Positions 12,605 to 25,800 of a DNA stretch of 64,000 nt are shown here, one piece after another; position 1 is the stretch's first letter; every line of letters starts with the position of its first letter. Where the stretch lies: the NCBI GenBank assembly GCA_036850595.1, contig CM072158.1:10307422-10371421 (forward strand), read 5' to 3'. Origin of the DNA: Rhyacichthys aspro. Taxonomy: Eukaryota > Chordata > Actinopteri > Gobiiformes > Rhyacichthyidae. The position numbers and the translations under genes are program-made. The notes beneath the pieces are model-generated. The model worked only from the letters and a program-made list of their open reading frames with translations, had not been told where the DNA came from and did not search any database.

Positions 12605-13649
12605 ATGGGGGACCCAACTTCACGAAGAAATCAAACAAGAAATCGACTTCGTGCTCAACTTCGGAAGAAAAGGGAATCTTTGGCTGATCAGTTTGACTTC
12701 AAGATTTATATAGCCTTTGTTTTCAAAGAAAAGGTTTGTGTCACCGTAGCTCAAACTTCATAAATATGTAGCTTTCAAAGCAGCTGAGTCACAGTTTTGC
12801 TTTTCTTTTCCTTTGTTTTGGACTTAGAAAAAGAAGTCTGCACTTTTTGAGGTAGCTGAAGTGGTGCCAGTGATGACCAATAACTATGAAGAAAACATCC
12901 TCAGAGGTGTGCGGGATTCCAGCTACTCTCTGGAGAGTTCGATAGAACTCCTGCAAAAAGATGTTGTGCAACTACACGCGCCCCGTTACCAATCAATGAG
13001 AAGGGTAAGTTTCTCTCCAAATCCCCAAAAAATTACATCAGTGAGACTTTGCAGTACAATGTTTATATTTTTTGCAGGATGTGATAGGCTGCACACAAGA
13101 GATGGATTTTATCCTTTGGCCACGCAACGATATTGAGAAGATTGTCTGTCTGCTATTCTCCAGATGGAAGGGGGCTGATGATGAACCCTTTAGGCCTGTT
13201 CAGGTTGGATTACTCAGGCTATTAAGAATCAGACAGCTGCTATGTTAATTCTAAAGCTTTTTAAAAGACAAATGCTCACGTTATCTCATTTACAGGCCAA
13301 GTTTGAATTTCATCACGGAGACTACGAGAAGCAGTGTTTGCATGCTTTGAGTCGTAAAGACAAGGCTGGAATGGTCATGAACAATCCAACTCAGTCTGTA
13401 TTTCTCTTCATGGATAGACAGCACCTACAGGTAAGTGATTCGACTGACAATAATTGGGAGCACTGTCCTCATGAAGAACGGGAGTTTCAGAATCACACTG
13501 TTCCCTGTTCCACTCTGTTGCAGACGCCTAAAACCAAGGCCACAGTTTTCAAGTTGTGCAGCCTTTGCCTGTACCTGCCCCAGGACCAGTTGACCTGCTG
13601 GGGTGTTGGAGACATCGAGGATCACCTCCGCCCATATATGCCTGACTAA
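12605..13649 (+). CDS. c6orf62: C6orf62 orthologue, conserved protein of unknown function
   Basis: Coding exons are 12605-12733 (ATG), 12828-13004, 13078-13203, 13296-13430 and 13524-13649 (TAA). All are in phase 0 and give 230 residues, close to the human length. The start MGDPTSRRNQTRNRLRAQLR, the central FKIYIAFVFKEKKKKSALFE, the Trp-rich FILWPRNDIEKIVCLLFSRW and the end DHLRPYMPD are the near-invariant landmarks of this vertebrate family. The ATG exon probably begins at an acceptor near 12519. At least one 5' UTR exon lies in the CpG-containing stretch from about 11290. CAAG|GTAAGG at 11849-11858 is a good donor candidate. The molecular function is not established; no signal peptide or membrane segment is visible. 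The name also fits synteny, between GMNN and ACOT13. Confidence 0.95.
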
Positions 13650-14600
13650 GGTGTCCTGCTCCATCCAGCCACTTAGGAAAAGGCCTTCCCCTCCCTCCCT
13701 CCCACCTAAGCCTTCAGAAGCAATTTTATGTACTCATCTCATTTCTTTTTACAAATTTTGAATTTTTGCTTGGATCTCTTCCTTTTGTTCACCACTCGCT
13801 CTCCTCCCTCCTCGACCTGATACCAGTTCAGATCCCATCTTTTTTTTCCCCCTTCCCAATGTCCTCCTCTCTGCCATTTTTGGATTGGTTCCTTTATTTT
13901 GCTTATTTTTCCCCTTCATTCCTTCCTTACTCATCCATTTTGGTTTATTTGAACCTGCACGAACATTGATTTTGAGTGGTTGGTTGTTCTCTTGGAGCCG
14001 CTCTGTCAACAGCACCAGTCAATGAAGGAACTCTTTATGTTGCATAAGAACAGGAACAAACAGTACACAGGTCTTCACGGTGGTTCTCAGATGGACATGT
14101 TTCATATCCTTGTCAAAAGAAAGGATTGCTAAAGCTTGTATGTAATGTCAAGGGGGGTGCTAAAATGACTTGACACATTCTTTTGACCAAGGACAGGTGT
14201 GAATAGGTGTTAATTCACCTGAGTAAGAGATAACAGGATGAACAATATTTGTCAAATCATATGGTGTAGGTATTGCTTCTTATAAACCGCCTTTTTTTTT
14301 TTTTTTTGCTGGTCTTAAGCTGTTTTGGCAACATTTGCTTTTCTTTGAACAATGCTTGGCTGGCCATTGCTAAAATCTTGAGTGAGTTAACAGGCATTGT
14401 TCAGTTGAAACGTTGGTTAGATGCTGAAGGTCTTTGTCACATTCAAGCAGTACATGCACTATTCATTTAAGCTACTGAAATCTGTTCTATGTTTTGTTTT
14501 AATTGGGATGTGGGTTGGTGACAGATTTTGTTTGAAAATGAACATACAACTAATTTAATTTGACCTACTAAAAATGCTATACTCAAATTAAAATTGGGTT
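13650..14600 (+). other. c6orf62: C6orf62 3' UTR
   Basis: The stretch is pyrimidine-rich at first (13680-13960), then AT-rich. No AATAAA is seen; ATTAAA near 14588-14593 is the best polyadenylation signal. The convergent acot13 transcript ends about 190 bp downstream. Short ORFs on both strands look fortuitous. Confidence 0.4.
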
Positions 14601-14942
14601 TTGTGGGCTTGCTTGTTTAAGACTGGCAATGAACAAATAACTTTGCTCCTTGTTGATTCATGTTCAGTTGAAATGGTATTAAGGGTGTAACTTGGTTTTT
14701 CTGTTGATTCTCAAATCAATACTGCTGAGCATATCCCAATACATGCAAATTCTGAAAGCATAAATCTTGTCCATTTGTTTTTTTATTGCACGTGTGTAAA
14801 ATGGTAACATTTGCATGTGCACAATACAATCACTGAGGTGTAAATAGAAATTTAGCTAAATATTTACAGGTAAACTTTTTACCCATTCTACTAGAGTTAT
14901 ACAGCAATGTGAGCTTTAACAACAGGCACAGAGGAGTAATGT

Positions 14943-16198
14943 TTAGCTGCTCCCGAGGTGTTTGGTGTGCCTTCCTTGTGCAATGAGTTTTCCAGAGGCT
15001 TTGCTAGTAAGGTCTACAGTGGCGAAGGCCAACGTCCTTCCCTGTTTCAAAACCTGAGCTGTGATAAGTACATCTTCACCTATTTTGGCAGCATTCATGT
15101 ATCTGTAAAACAAATTTTCACAATCATTAGTTCAAGCCAAAACAATGATTGTAGTGTCTGTCGAGTAACTTACTTCGGGACCTACTTTGTTTCTTAGTCA
15201 GGACCTTAATAAGAGGGATTGTCAAAAGAATTCATTCACATTTTTAGGATCCTATTTACAGAAATGTTGTGTAGGTTATAATAACATAATTGTAAGTTGG
15301 TGGGACAAATCATAAGAATCAATTGCACCTGAATTACTGCATAGTATTTAATTGATATATATAACTGTAGATATTCAGATGCTGTGCAAAAGACTTTTAA
15401 AGGGATATTTCAGAATTTTTAGGTCAAATTTGATTATTAATTAGAATTATTAGATATTTTTGGATAGCTAATTTAGGTGAAAGAAAACACATGAACGAAT
15501 TAATCCTCTAAGGGCATAGTATCCAGCACTTTTCTTGTTAAGGAGACAACAGCAGCAACAGAGGCTAAGTTGTGTACTGCTGCATCAATACTTAACACAT
15601 TAAAACTTCTGTGTCATTGGTGTGTTCAGATAAGGGACACAACAAAAATCTGCATTTATCTGATGAATAAATGCATGTTAATACAGTCTATGTAACCTAC
15701 ACTAGTAGTTTTAAAGTTTTTAAAGTTAGTTGTTAGAGCAGCTATACACAACACAAAGCCTGAGCCATTGTTAGATAGATTGTTTGGAGCCTCACGTTAT
15801 ATTCATGTCCACACTGACGCCCGGTGCGCCCCTCTCGCTGTACATGATGGCCACTGTGGAGATGACGTCCACCAGTGTAGCCGTCATGCCGCCGTGCAGC
15901 GTCCCTCCGCGGTTTGTGTGCTCCTCTTCCACCCGCATCTCACACACCACTTTACCTGGGCTCGCAGACAAAACGTCCACCTAAAAATACACAGAGATGT
16001 CCCAGTCAAACATCCCCACTGCAAACATCACATCAGGCAGCAGGTGTAGTTGTAGTGTCACCTATATGCAACATAAATTAATATAAAAACGGCAAAAATA
16101 ATAATTCTCACAGTGAGTTTTACCTTGCTAAGAACTCTGTCAAAGCCTGGATTATCGACCATTGCCTTCATGATCTGCTTTATTGAATTTAAAGACAT
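14943..16198 (-). CDS. acot13: Acyl-CoA thioesterase 13 (hotdog-fold THEM2)
   Basis: Exons in transcription order are 16198-16124 (ATG), 15980-15796 and 15102-14943 (TAA). They encode 139 residues, matching the family (~140). The N-terminus MSLNSIKQIMKAM leads into the hotdog domain. EEEHTNRGGTLHGGMTATLVD contains the HGG turn, the conserved Asn before it and the Asp after it that form the active site in the human enzyme. ERGAPGVSVDMNITY and the C-terminal GKLIAQGRHTKHLG are also conserved. Known role: a tetrameric thioesterase hydrolysing medium- and long-chain fatty acyl-CoA, in mitochondria and cytosol. AATAAA (complement of 14782-14787) ends the mRNA, tail-to-tail with C6orf62. It shares its upstream region with tdp2. 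Confidence 0.95.
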
Positions 16199-16562
16199 GG
16201 AAATCATGTTTAATGCCGAAAGCTCCCACCAAAGTCAAACTTGTGTTTATTTCAAACCGGAAGCTGCTGCGTCCGTAATAAAGCTCCGGACTGAACAAGC
16301 TTTTTCGTCATAAATCTCCCTCGGTATTTAAGCACAAATTTAATGTAAATAAATAGCTAATAATAAACAAAAATAATAAATTCAATTTTTTATTTATTTA
16401 TTTAGACTGAATCGGTCTTTGTTACTTTCAAAGGGGTTGTTTGATCAATTTTAGTCGGAAAAGTTTCGATGTAACACCTGAGTCAAGCGGCAACATGAAG
16501 TAATGACTGCACTTTAGTTGTGTTGTTTTGCTATTAACTAATTTACTAGAGGGTATATAAAG
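16199..16562. promoter_or_regulatory. bidirectional acot13 / tdp2 promoter
   Basis: Only 364 bp separate the two ATG codons, which are in divergent orientation. An ETS-type ACCGGAAG lies at 16257-16264. An AT-rich stretch with TTTATTTATTTA is near 16388-16400. No TATA box is positioned convincingly for either gene. The human genes are also head-to-head neighbours. Confidence 0.6.
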
Positions 16563-18233
16563 ATGTCTGCTACAGAAGAGACAGAAAAGGCATCTGTTTC
16601 TAATGTGGAAGAAAATAGGAGTCGTCTGTGTGAAGAGTTTGCCTCAATAGCGGGCACTGACTCTGCTGTGGCTCAGTGCTACCTGGCTGAAAATGACTGG
16701 GAACTGGAGGTACGTTGTTTATATTGGCGTTTGTCACTTTTAATCTAAATATCCATTATATCCGTTCTTGAGGTAACCACGATTGCTTCATGTGATTTTT
16801 TTTTTATAGTTTATGGATAATAGACTGAGGGATTGAATATTGACCAATTTTTACAGAGTATCACGAGATGTTTTTGCTGCTTTTCAGAGAGCATTGAACT
16901 CATTCTTTGAAGCAGACATGGAAAATGTATTTGAAGTGAAAGAGGAGTCAAGCCCTGTAAAAAAAAAGAAAAAGGTTGATAAAAGTATGCCACAGCAATG
17001 GTAAGTCCCTTTGTATCACACAAAAGATTTTAATAATTCACAGTTTAGGTTTATTTAGTTCTGTATTGTTTTTGCAGCATCGATTTGACTGAGGACAGCC
17101 CTTCGTCTTCACAACCTTCAGAGGAAGACAACAACAAACTGTCACTTATCTCCTGGAATGTAGATGGGCTTGATACAGACAACCTTGCCGAGCGAGCCAG
17201 GGGCCTCTGCTCCTACTTAGTCTTGTAAGCTGTTTTTACTATAAATTTAAGCTCTCAGGGCATTTGTACTAACCTATGTAAGCTCATGTGCAGCAGAAAA
17301 ACGTTTAAATCTTTCTTTCATGTAGATATACTCCAGATGTGGTGTTCTTACAGGAGCTCATTCCACCCTATGTGCAGTACTTAAAAAAACGGGCTGTCAG
17401 CTACCTGATCATTGAAGGTATTTTGAGTGAGATAGAAGAAAGTATAACTTTTGATTGATGCAAATCCTAAACATTGTTTTGTTGTTTACTGAAAAGGAGG
17501 CGAAGATGGTTACTTTACTGGCATGATGCTTAAGAGGTCCAGAGTTAAACTGTTGGAGAGCAACATTGTGACTTACCCCACTACTAAAATGATGAGAAAT
17601 CTACTTGTAGCTCAGGTTTGTGTTCAGACATTTTCGCTCCTTTTGATATGCTTATCTTTAATCATTAAGTAATGTCTTTCTTTTTTTGTGATCAGGTGAC
17701 TTTCAAAGAGCACAAATTATCTCTGATGACATCTCACCTTGAGAGCTGCAAGGGCCATGCACAGGAGCGGATGAAGCAACTTCGAGTTTTGATGGAGAAA
17801 ATGACAGACGCTCCTAATGATGTCACTGTGCTGTTTGGAGGAGACACAAACCTGAGAGACACCGAGGTCAGTCATTTGGCTTCATACCATAATAAATAAT
17901 AAACCCCAAAGTACATGCCCCTTATACCTAATGTGTTATGGGCCTTTTTAGGTGGCCAAAGTGGGTCTGCCCTCAAATGTGTGTGACGTGTGGGAGCATC
18001 AAGGCAAACAAGAGCACTGCCGCTATACATGGGACACCAAAACCAACACTAATAAGACAGTTCCCTATGTCAGCCGCTGCCGCTTTGACCGCATCTATCT
18101 CCGTCCAGCCTCAGATGAGGGAGCCCCACGCCTAGTCCCTGACCACATGGCTTTGGTGGGTCTGGAGAAACTGGACTGTGGCCGCTTCACGAGTGACCAC
18201 TGGGGAATCTACTGTAGCTTTGTTTATGGCTAA
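16563..18233 (+). CDS. tdp2: Tyrosyl-DNA phosphodiesterase 2
   Basis: Coding exons are 16563-16709 (ATG), 16888-17000, 17078-17224, 17326-17417, 17497-17615, 17696-17866 and 17952-18233 (TAA), giving 356 residues with consistent phases. The N-terminus holds a UBA-like domain (about residues 20-60, RLCEEFASIAGTDSAVAQCY). It is followed by a Lys-rich linker and the exonuclease-endonuclease-phosphatase fold. Catalytic signatures are intact: SWNVDGL (Asn114), FLQE (Glu146), GGDTNLRD (Asp256, Asn258) and SDHWG (His346). Known reaction: Mg2+-dependent hydrolysis of the 5'-phosphotyrosyl bond, releasing trapped topoisomerase II from DNA ends in the nucleus. It is also a picornaviral VPg unlinkase. 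A poly(A) signal AATAAA lies at 18369-18374. Confidence 0.96.
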
Positions 18234-18433
18234 TAATGCACTACTTAAGTTTTAGCTGACAATAGAAGTATTTTACATTTCTATCTTATACCTTAATTGT
18301 GCTCAAAATTTGAAATTGAAAATTTTTTTTTTACCCCATTTAAGGTTGGGTTGCTGCAAATGTTGTTAAATAAATAACTATACATTTTACAGACCAGTGT
18401 TTTTTGTTAATATATGCAACAACTGTACATCCA

Positions 18434-18583
18434 AGGTTCTTAATTAATTCATTTTCAATTCATTTTCTACCGCTTATCCCATTTGTGGGGGTCGCGGGTG
18501 GCTGGAGCCTATCCCAGCAACTTTGGGCCTTAGGCGGGGTACACCCTGGACAGTGGCCAGTTCATCGCAGGGCTGACGGTTCT
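18434..18583 (+). repeat. dispersed teleost repeat
   Basis: The sequence carries the widespread fish interspersed-repeat signature: TTTTCTACCGCTTATCCCAT, GGTCGCGGGTGGCTGGAGCC, TATCCCAGC and GGCGGGGTACACCCTGGACA. It sits just downstream of tdp2, flanked by TTCTTAATTAAT on both sides (18437-18448 and 18580-18591). These flanks may be a target-site duplication. The class (SINE or DNA-derived) is not assigned here. Confidence 0.7.
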
Positions 18584-18599
18584 TAATTAATGTAAAATA

Positions 18600-20430
18600 T
18601 ATTTAGTGGTTGTGTAGTTCAAATGACTAGCCACCAGAGAGCACTATTTAGTTGAATTTCTTTCCTCGTATTTTTAATAAAAGTATCAAATTAAAATGAC
18701 AACAGACGTAACAATTTTAAACCCAGTCGTATTTCAGCCATATGTAACTGGGTTTGTGTAAACAGATGTCTTAAAGACAATTTTTAATACAAAATAATGT
18801 TGCTAGAGGCCCAATTCATGGCTCAGACCTCCTCTTCACAGTCATTGCTGCCAAAATACCGTAAAGATGTTTCCGTTGTTTCAGTTTGTAATGAGCTTTT
18901 CAAATCAGAGAGTGTTTTATGTTTGCTTAGTGTGCAGACAGCATGAGTTTTATAGGAGTCCAGACTCCAGACTGAAGAAGAGCTGACCTTTTGGGAAAGG
19001 ACACAGATGTGTCTCTTTCTGAGAGCGGTGCTCATTTGTCCCTGGCCAGCACCACCCTTCCTGATCTGCAAGGGCACACAGTCTGTCCAGTGCTGTGTAC
19101 CTATACGTACAACGTGAGTGTGCCACATTAAAGCAACTTGTTCATTCAGTAAACATTTCCCATCTGCATGGACCAAGAACAACTTTTCTCTTTTTCTAAT
19201 TGTCCTACTTAAAGACACAGATAAATAGCTTTGAATGGTTTTGTAATTATAGGTAAAATCCCTGTTTGTTTGGCAAAATTGATCAGATGTCAGCCCTGAA
19301 TGTTTTTTCTGTTTTAACATCTTAAACTAATCAAAAACAAAAAATATTAAAAAAAAATTGCGTGGATGAACCGCAGAGCAGAGCATTAAGAGTAGCCTAC
19401 AGATGGGCCAACATCTGTCTTCTAGGTCAAGAAAGTGGTCACATGAAATATCAGTCTGAGGACTTGTCCCTCCTCCACAAATCTATGAACATTTGAATCA
19501 TAGTTTTTGGTGGACCTTTTCCAGCATCAAGTGGCTCATTCCTCCACTGTTTTATAACTTCACTTTGAGATGTGCTTTTCCAGCAACCAACAACAGACTT
19601 GAAGATGTATTTTCAGAGCATCCATCCAAGCACAGCCCTCAGTGAGATCTAAGGCTTTCATTTGAGGCCTGTCAAAATGAATGTTCTCGGTTTTGTGCGG
19701 ACATATCCATGGCCCATGGCTGGACACAGATCTGGCCCATCCCCAAAAGAAATCAAAGACTACATAAGAACAAAATGCAATGACGATTTTGTTTTTCCCA
19801 CATTTGGTTTGTATTTGGGCTATGTATGCTGAAGCAGACACTTGCTCAATCATGTGACAGACGCTTGCCTCTTGTGCTGATAGAAAGTCACAAGGCAAAA
19901 TGCAAGGGCAGGCATAAAGTGGTGGCAGCGCTGCTTTCTGCTCTATATCACCACCAACTGCATCCATCACTGCATCACTACAAAATTGCTGTGACAAACT
20001 GCCCCAGAAGCAAGCATTATTTCTGGCCGTACAGTGAGCCGGGATATTTGTGGATTGACATTCATTTAGCTGTTTGCAAGATAAGGGGACTTTCTAAGTG
20101 AAAGGAGCATGTACCTATAAGAGTAAAAGGTTAGGGTCATATAATATTTAAAGACTCAAGGTGGCATTGTGTGGAGAGGAATCATTTTATAAAATACAAA
20201 TGTCAAAATAAAACTGGAAGAGTCTTATAGAGCTTTGAGGAAGAGAAAAGACAGTTCGGTCCAAGCAGGCAAGACCTCAAATCACTTGTTATATAAACTC
20301 CTCTGAGTTGTAAATTATTAAGCACAGAGTGGACTAAGAGCATTTGATAGTTTTTTACTTGAGGTTAGATTAAGACAAACTAGGGATATATAAGATTATG
20401 ATTCTGGTTGTAATAAAAAGGAACACAATT
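18600..20430. other. gene-free spacer between tdp2 and tmem64
   Basis: No gene is recognised. Two minus-strand open frames (18823-19320 and 19560-19997) lack homology I can name. A CTCF-like motif, CCACCAGAGAGCAC, lies at 18631-18644. This interval separates genes syntenic with human 6p22.3 from genes syntenic with 8q21.3. Confidence 0.5.
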
Positions 20431-22887
20431 ATTTAGAAAAAAAACTTTGATAAGTTTTATTTTCTCTCATAAATAACACTGAACAAGCATTGTACAGTGA
20501 TAAATATCCGTATTTATACACTGTAAAATTATCTGTATTACAAAATACAGTATAAGTGTAATGCACTTGATACAGATGGGAAGTATTGCATTTCATAGCA
20601 CCAAACGTGCCCCCTTTTAATATATATCGCACCCCATAATAGATATCACACCCATCCCAAATCCAGGCCTTTGTGTGGGTGGCTATGAAATATACTTCCC
20701 TTAGGAATCAGTTGTTGCATAACTATATCTAAGTTTAAAGTAGAGCCCACCTAGGAAGAACCAGAAGAGCCTTAACTGTAGTCATATTTCCCTCATCACT
20801 ACACAGTTTGCAAAGTCACGGTTTAGGAGGCTAATATATTATGAAGACTATCCATGGTGGCTGATCAAGTTTCATGAGTTTGATTTTTGCATTAAACATG
20901 GCATAACTTCCAGTTCTTTACAACAGGACAGCTGCACAAATGACACTTTGTTTAGAGAGTGTTGAAATCAATTGCCTAACTAAGAAAACTCCTCCTACTT
21001 TACAATTTAACCTAACAATTTAACCTTTAACTTAGTCATAGATTTCATTTCTTTATCAATAAAAACTACATTAAAAATCCTAATATCCAATAGCAATCAG
21101 TCACTCTCCCAAAGAACTTCATCTGAAAAGCTGTACTGTTCACAAAAGTTGGTGTGTCTCATGACATCTCTCTCACGTCGTAGGCAGCACAAAAATGTCT
21201 GTCAGAGGCAGCCGGAGGTAAAAGGCAGGTTGAACACCTTAACACAAACCTGGGAATGTACTATGTGTTTACAAAATCTTTCACCATCTGAGCTAAAAAG
21301 CAACTTGGCCAAAGATCTTCTTCATATTTTTTTGCTTTCATACATTATTGCTAATCTCAGAGAAGATGGGGCCCTTTCAACCTGCAAGCTGTGCAAAAAA
21401 CAAAACAAAACAACAAAACATTTAGCATTCAACACATTACAATTACAGGACTGACATGGTGTGGAATGTGATCGGGAGGAAAATATTACATAATTAAAAG
21501 AATGCAAACCTCACAAACGTGGCTTTTGTGAGCAATTAGAGGGACTTGTAGGTGTGTGTAGATATCATGTAAGAGCCCTTATAATTCCCCATTCAGACTC
21601 TGAGGAGCAGCATCACAATAAAACATATCATTAAAAAAAACAAAAATCTGAGCACATTCATCTCTTAGTGTCCATGTTGTGTTTGATTGTCAGCTTCTGA
21701 GACACATCAGTTCAACTTTAGACCAACCAAACCTGCTCCTGCTTTGTTGGTTGCAGGGACTGTGCAAAAGAACTACAGCGGAACGGCTCGTTGGTATTGT
21801 TCTATTAAGTGATCAAATAAAAGGCGACACCATTAAGTAAAAATATAATAAGTCACATGTCCCTTACCTCACAAAATGGCACAAAAAAAACTCTCTCAAT
21901 CCCAAGTAGCATAGCTTTATATACTCCAAGTAAAATGTATGTTTGTGTTAGTATTCTCTCTCATTTGTTTGGTTTCAGCACTGAAGTATGACATTCATGC
22001 CTTTTTATCACCATTCTTGTGTTAATGTATTGCACATTGTTTACTGTTCTAAATAAGACGTGGCCTGATTCAACTAATTATTAATCTCAAAACAAAAAAA
22101 CTACAAAAAAGAAGGATAAACATTTTCGGGACATCTTAGTTTCAGCTGTGTTTGAACATGTGGAGAGCGGCTGTGCTACTGTGGAGCTGACGGTTTGCTG
22201 CACTTTGACTTTTTTCATGAACATTCCTGAGTTTCCTGCTGTGAAATCTGCTCTCATCTCCAGCTGCTCTTATCAAAACTGCAGAAGTGCTAAAACCATC
22301 TTCAGCCAATCGCCATAGCCAGCAGAAATCACACGGGCAGAGAGGCTGGTACTGCGTTTTCCCTCTCTATGATCAAACAATAAGACACTTGAAATGAACT
22401 GTACTAAAAGCCAAATCTGATAAAAATGTTAATAATGCCCTTATTATTTATAGAGATTTTCTTGGTTGTAGACCAGCTAGACTGAAAACAAGCTAAAGGT
22501 GAAACAAAGGTGCATAGGTTAGCATTCTTTGAGATTACAACGGAAAAAACAGTTCGTCGTTTCGCACATTCATTGAGTTAAATAAAGCAATAGAGCTATA
22601 TTTCAAATGACTCACTCTATGACATCTCCTGTAACAGAGTAAATGCTAATACGTACCTAATCACTTTAAATAGTAAAAAAACCCTTTCCCAACAGAGTGC
22701 GTGATCCGAAAACATTGTACCAATTAAAGTGGCAGAACTGGTGGTCAGAATTTGCTGCTGACACGAGCTTCCGTGACTTACAGGTGCCAACGTAAAGATG
22801 GCTGTCTTCACGAGAAGCATAAAGCTTTCCTGTCTTCTCCCATTGTAAAGGACAGCTGGTTGGAGTCTAGTCTTTCATAGTGTCCCT
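20430..22887 (-). other. tmem64: probable tmem64 3' UTR
   Basis: The minus strand downstream of the tmem64 stop is AT-rich and without a gene. AATAAA (complement of 20456-20461) is a plausible distal polyadenylation signal, giving a ~2.4 kb 3' UTR. Nearer signals cannot be excluded. No repeat family is recognised. Confidence 0.4.
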
Positions 22888-25800
22888 TTACACCACATTT
22901 ATGCAGTTCCCTCCTCCAGCTGTCGCCCTTTTGCTGCAGTAGCTGAAGCCGCTGTGGTTGGTGGAGGAGCCGTTCATATGAGACGACTTGAGCTCCATCT
23001 GACAGGCGGCGATGGCAGCGTTTAACTCCACCTGGGCCCGGTGCACCACGTAGAACATTAGCCCGATGCTTATGATGATCTGCAGACACAGCAGAGAAGA
23101 CTGTCAAAATAGTGTTGGGCAAATGATGATTATTCAAATATGTCACTTTTTGGATTTTATGAAGTGGAAGACTGTGGCTGCAACCGGACTGCAGCAAAGT
23201 CGCTTGGGTTAGTTATGTATTAATATGTATCTTTCATATATGTATAAGTATGTACAGTATGGAGAGTTACATAATGGAGCACTTAGTGAGCCAGGTGTGT
23301 GTGCTTGCTTTTTCACATCAGAGAACGACCAAAATCACTCAACATTATTATAATTACTCTGAGTCTATGCAACCTCTGATCAAAAGTTTTAAAGTATAGT
23401 ACTTTAAAGAGAGAGGCTCCTATTATAAAGATTAAAAAAAAATAGTAAATGTGTGTATATCAAAATGTATGTAATTTACAATGTGCCCTCTTTTGTTAAA
23501 ACAGAGGAAAAATCTAGAAGAAATAATAGTTCATTTGTTGTAAGAGAGGTATGTTAAAAGGAACTGATGTCATAATGGAGTTAAATATAACAAATACAAT
23601 GCTGGAAGCCTTGTCTTAACTTGTCTCTATGAGCAGCTGCTACAAAGGGACTTTTTCCAGTTGTCAATTCGTACAAGGGCATTCAGAGCTAGAAACCCCA
23701 CTAATCTTCAGTCGACCTCGAACCCTGAACCCCTTGAACTTGTCAAATATTTCAAGCCCCTGACGCTCGAGCGCTCGTCGGGATTAAATAAAGCAGAACA
23801 GGTGTTAAGAGCTGACATGGCAGCTTTCAGTGACCCTTGGGTGGGCCAAACCAAGCTGTGGGCATATTTCACGTATGTAGCGACATAAGGCTACACTGTG
23901 AACGCCGCGAGGAAAGATGCTCACGTAACAGCCTTTACATAAGACATTGTACCAGCCCCTTAGGTCTAACAGGTCACTATGACAAAGTCTGTTCTATGCA
24001 TATTACACATACGCCCAGATGTTGAACATATGTCGAGAGGGCGCAGTTACATACCACGAATTATATTTGCATCGATGAAGGATAGGCATTGTTCTGAAAA
24101 AGGAACAGGTGCGACTCAGGTGTGTCTGCGGTTTTTATTGTATAATCATAACATAATTGTCGCTGGGAGTATGGGTGTTTACCAGGAAAACTTAGATCAA
24201 CAGCTCATCTAAATAAATAGGAAATATTAGATGGTAAGGTTTCATGTTAAAGGGAGGATACAAAAAGCACAACGAGATTGAAACACAGTGGAATGAAGTG
24301 TCTAATAATCACCAACCATTTGTGATTCTGAAACACAAAGGCGGATACAAAGCACACTGTGAACAACAGACCAGCGAGTACAGCCATTTTTAACCTATGT
24401 ATCAACATATGTATTATTCACTTGCACTATCTCTGTCTTGTGTATTTGGCGTATTGTTCTAAGGATCTTTTTACGGTGGATCTACTGTGATGGATGTAAA
24501 AACATATTTCAGTGTCCGCTCACCTGTAAGCTGAACACAAAGTAGCCGCTGATGCTTTGTTCGGCAATGACGTCCTCCATGGTGCGCAGCGTCGTGCCAA
24601 GGTACGAGTTGAGGAGCTGGGTGGGTAAGAGACCCACGGAGGAGGCCACCAGGTAGTTTGGCAAGGACACATCTGTGATCTGGACAAACATGTACAGATG
24701 AGAAGTAGGGTATCAAAGGGTTTGTTTAAATAATTGTGCAATTTGTGGGGTATCAAACTGGATGATCTGCAAAAAACACATAAGAGATGCCAAAAATAAC
24801 AACAATTGAGCCATTACTTTATTCATTCACATTTTTTTCTTTTCTTTCTTTTGTATGACAATCAATGTTTGGTTTAATACAACATATTCAATGCTATGGA
24901 AAAGGATTAATGTAATGTTCTATAGAATTTACTCTAAGTGCTTCACTTAATTTGAGAATGGGAGCTTGTTGCTGAGGGATAGTCAGTTTTCTTATTTTCT
25001 TACTACTCTGAAATTACTGCAATCGTCAATGAAATGAGCGTTCTGAGAGGATTTTGTTTGTTTGGGTTGAGATACAAATGGCATTTAACTGTGGACAAGA
25101 CTGATGCCCGGCTAAGCCCCAGAAGGTGTCATTATCTTCAACTACGACATGCGGCTCAGCGTTTAATTTCATACCTTAAATACAACAGCCTAAACATACA
25201 CAAGTGTCTGTGTGCGTCGCTGCCACCTTTGATCCTTTGATTAGGCCGATATGTGTGTGTGGTGAAGCCAGCTGTGAGGATGTGACCTTGGCACTGTGTA
25301 CTTTGTGACAGCGCCGTGGCTGATAGAGTGAGCCGCAGAGCCGTGACGTGTCGCTACAAGACACAACCTGTGCCAAAGTGTTATCCGAGGGTTTATACTA
25401 GCGCTTTTGTCTGGACGATCTCTGTTAAAACACTGCTTTCAAAAGGCACTCAGTATTTACCTGGTTTATAATTACGTTGGGCCATTCAGTCTGCCAATGT
25501 CGTTTCTTGGTATTTTCTATGAATTTAGACGTAGGTAATAGTAAGAGAAGGGGATTATATGGGTTTAATAGCTCATTACTCAGAAGATTCATTCAGTAAC
25601 ATGGGCGTCTCAGTTTCTGCTTAATCAATGGCACCTAACAATAATGAGTCACCTGGTTTCCATAAGAGGGAAGAAAAAAGGAGGTTCAGACAATGGTGGA
25701 CCAGGCAGAACTGAGGTAAATAAGCTACGATTACTTTAATAGCAAAATTTAGTCCTTATATAAATATCCTTTACCTTTTTATATTATCACTCGTGTGTAC

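Noticed and set aside
13749..14015. Lys-rich minus-strand ORF
   Set aside because: It is the complement of the pyrimidine-rich C6orf62 3' UTR; low complexity, not a gene.
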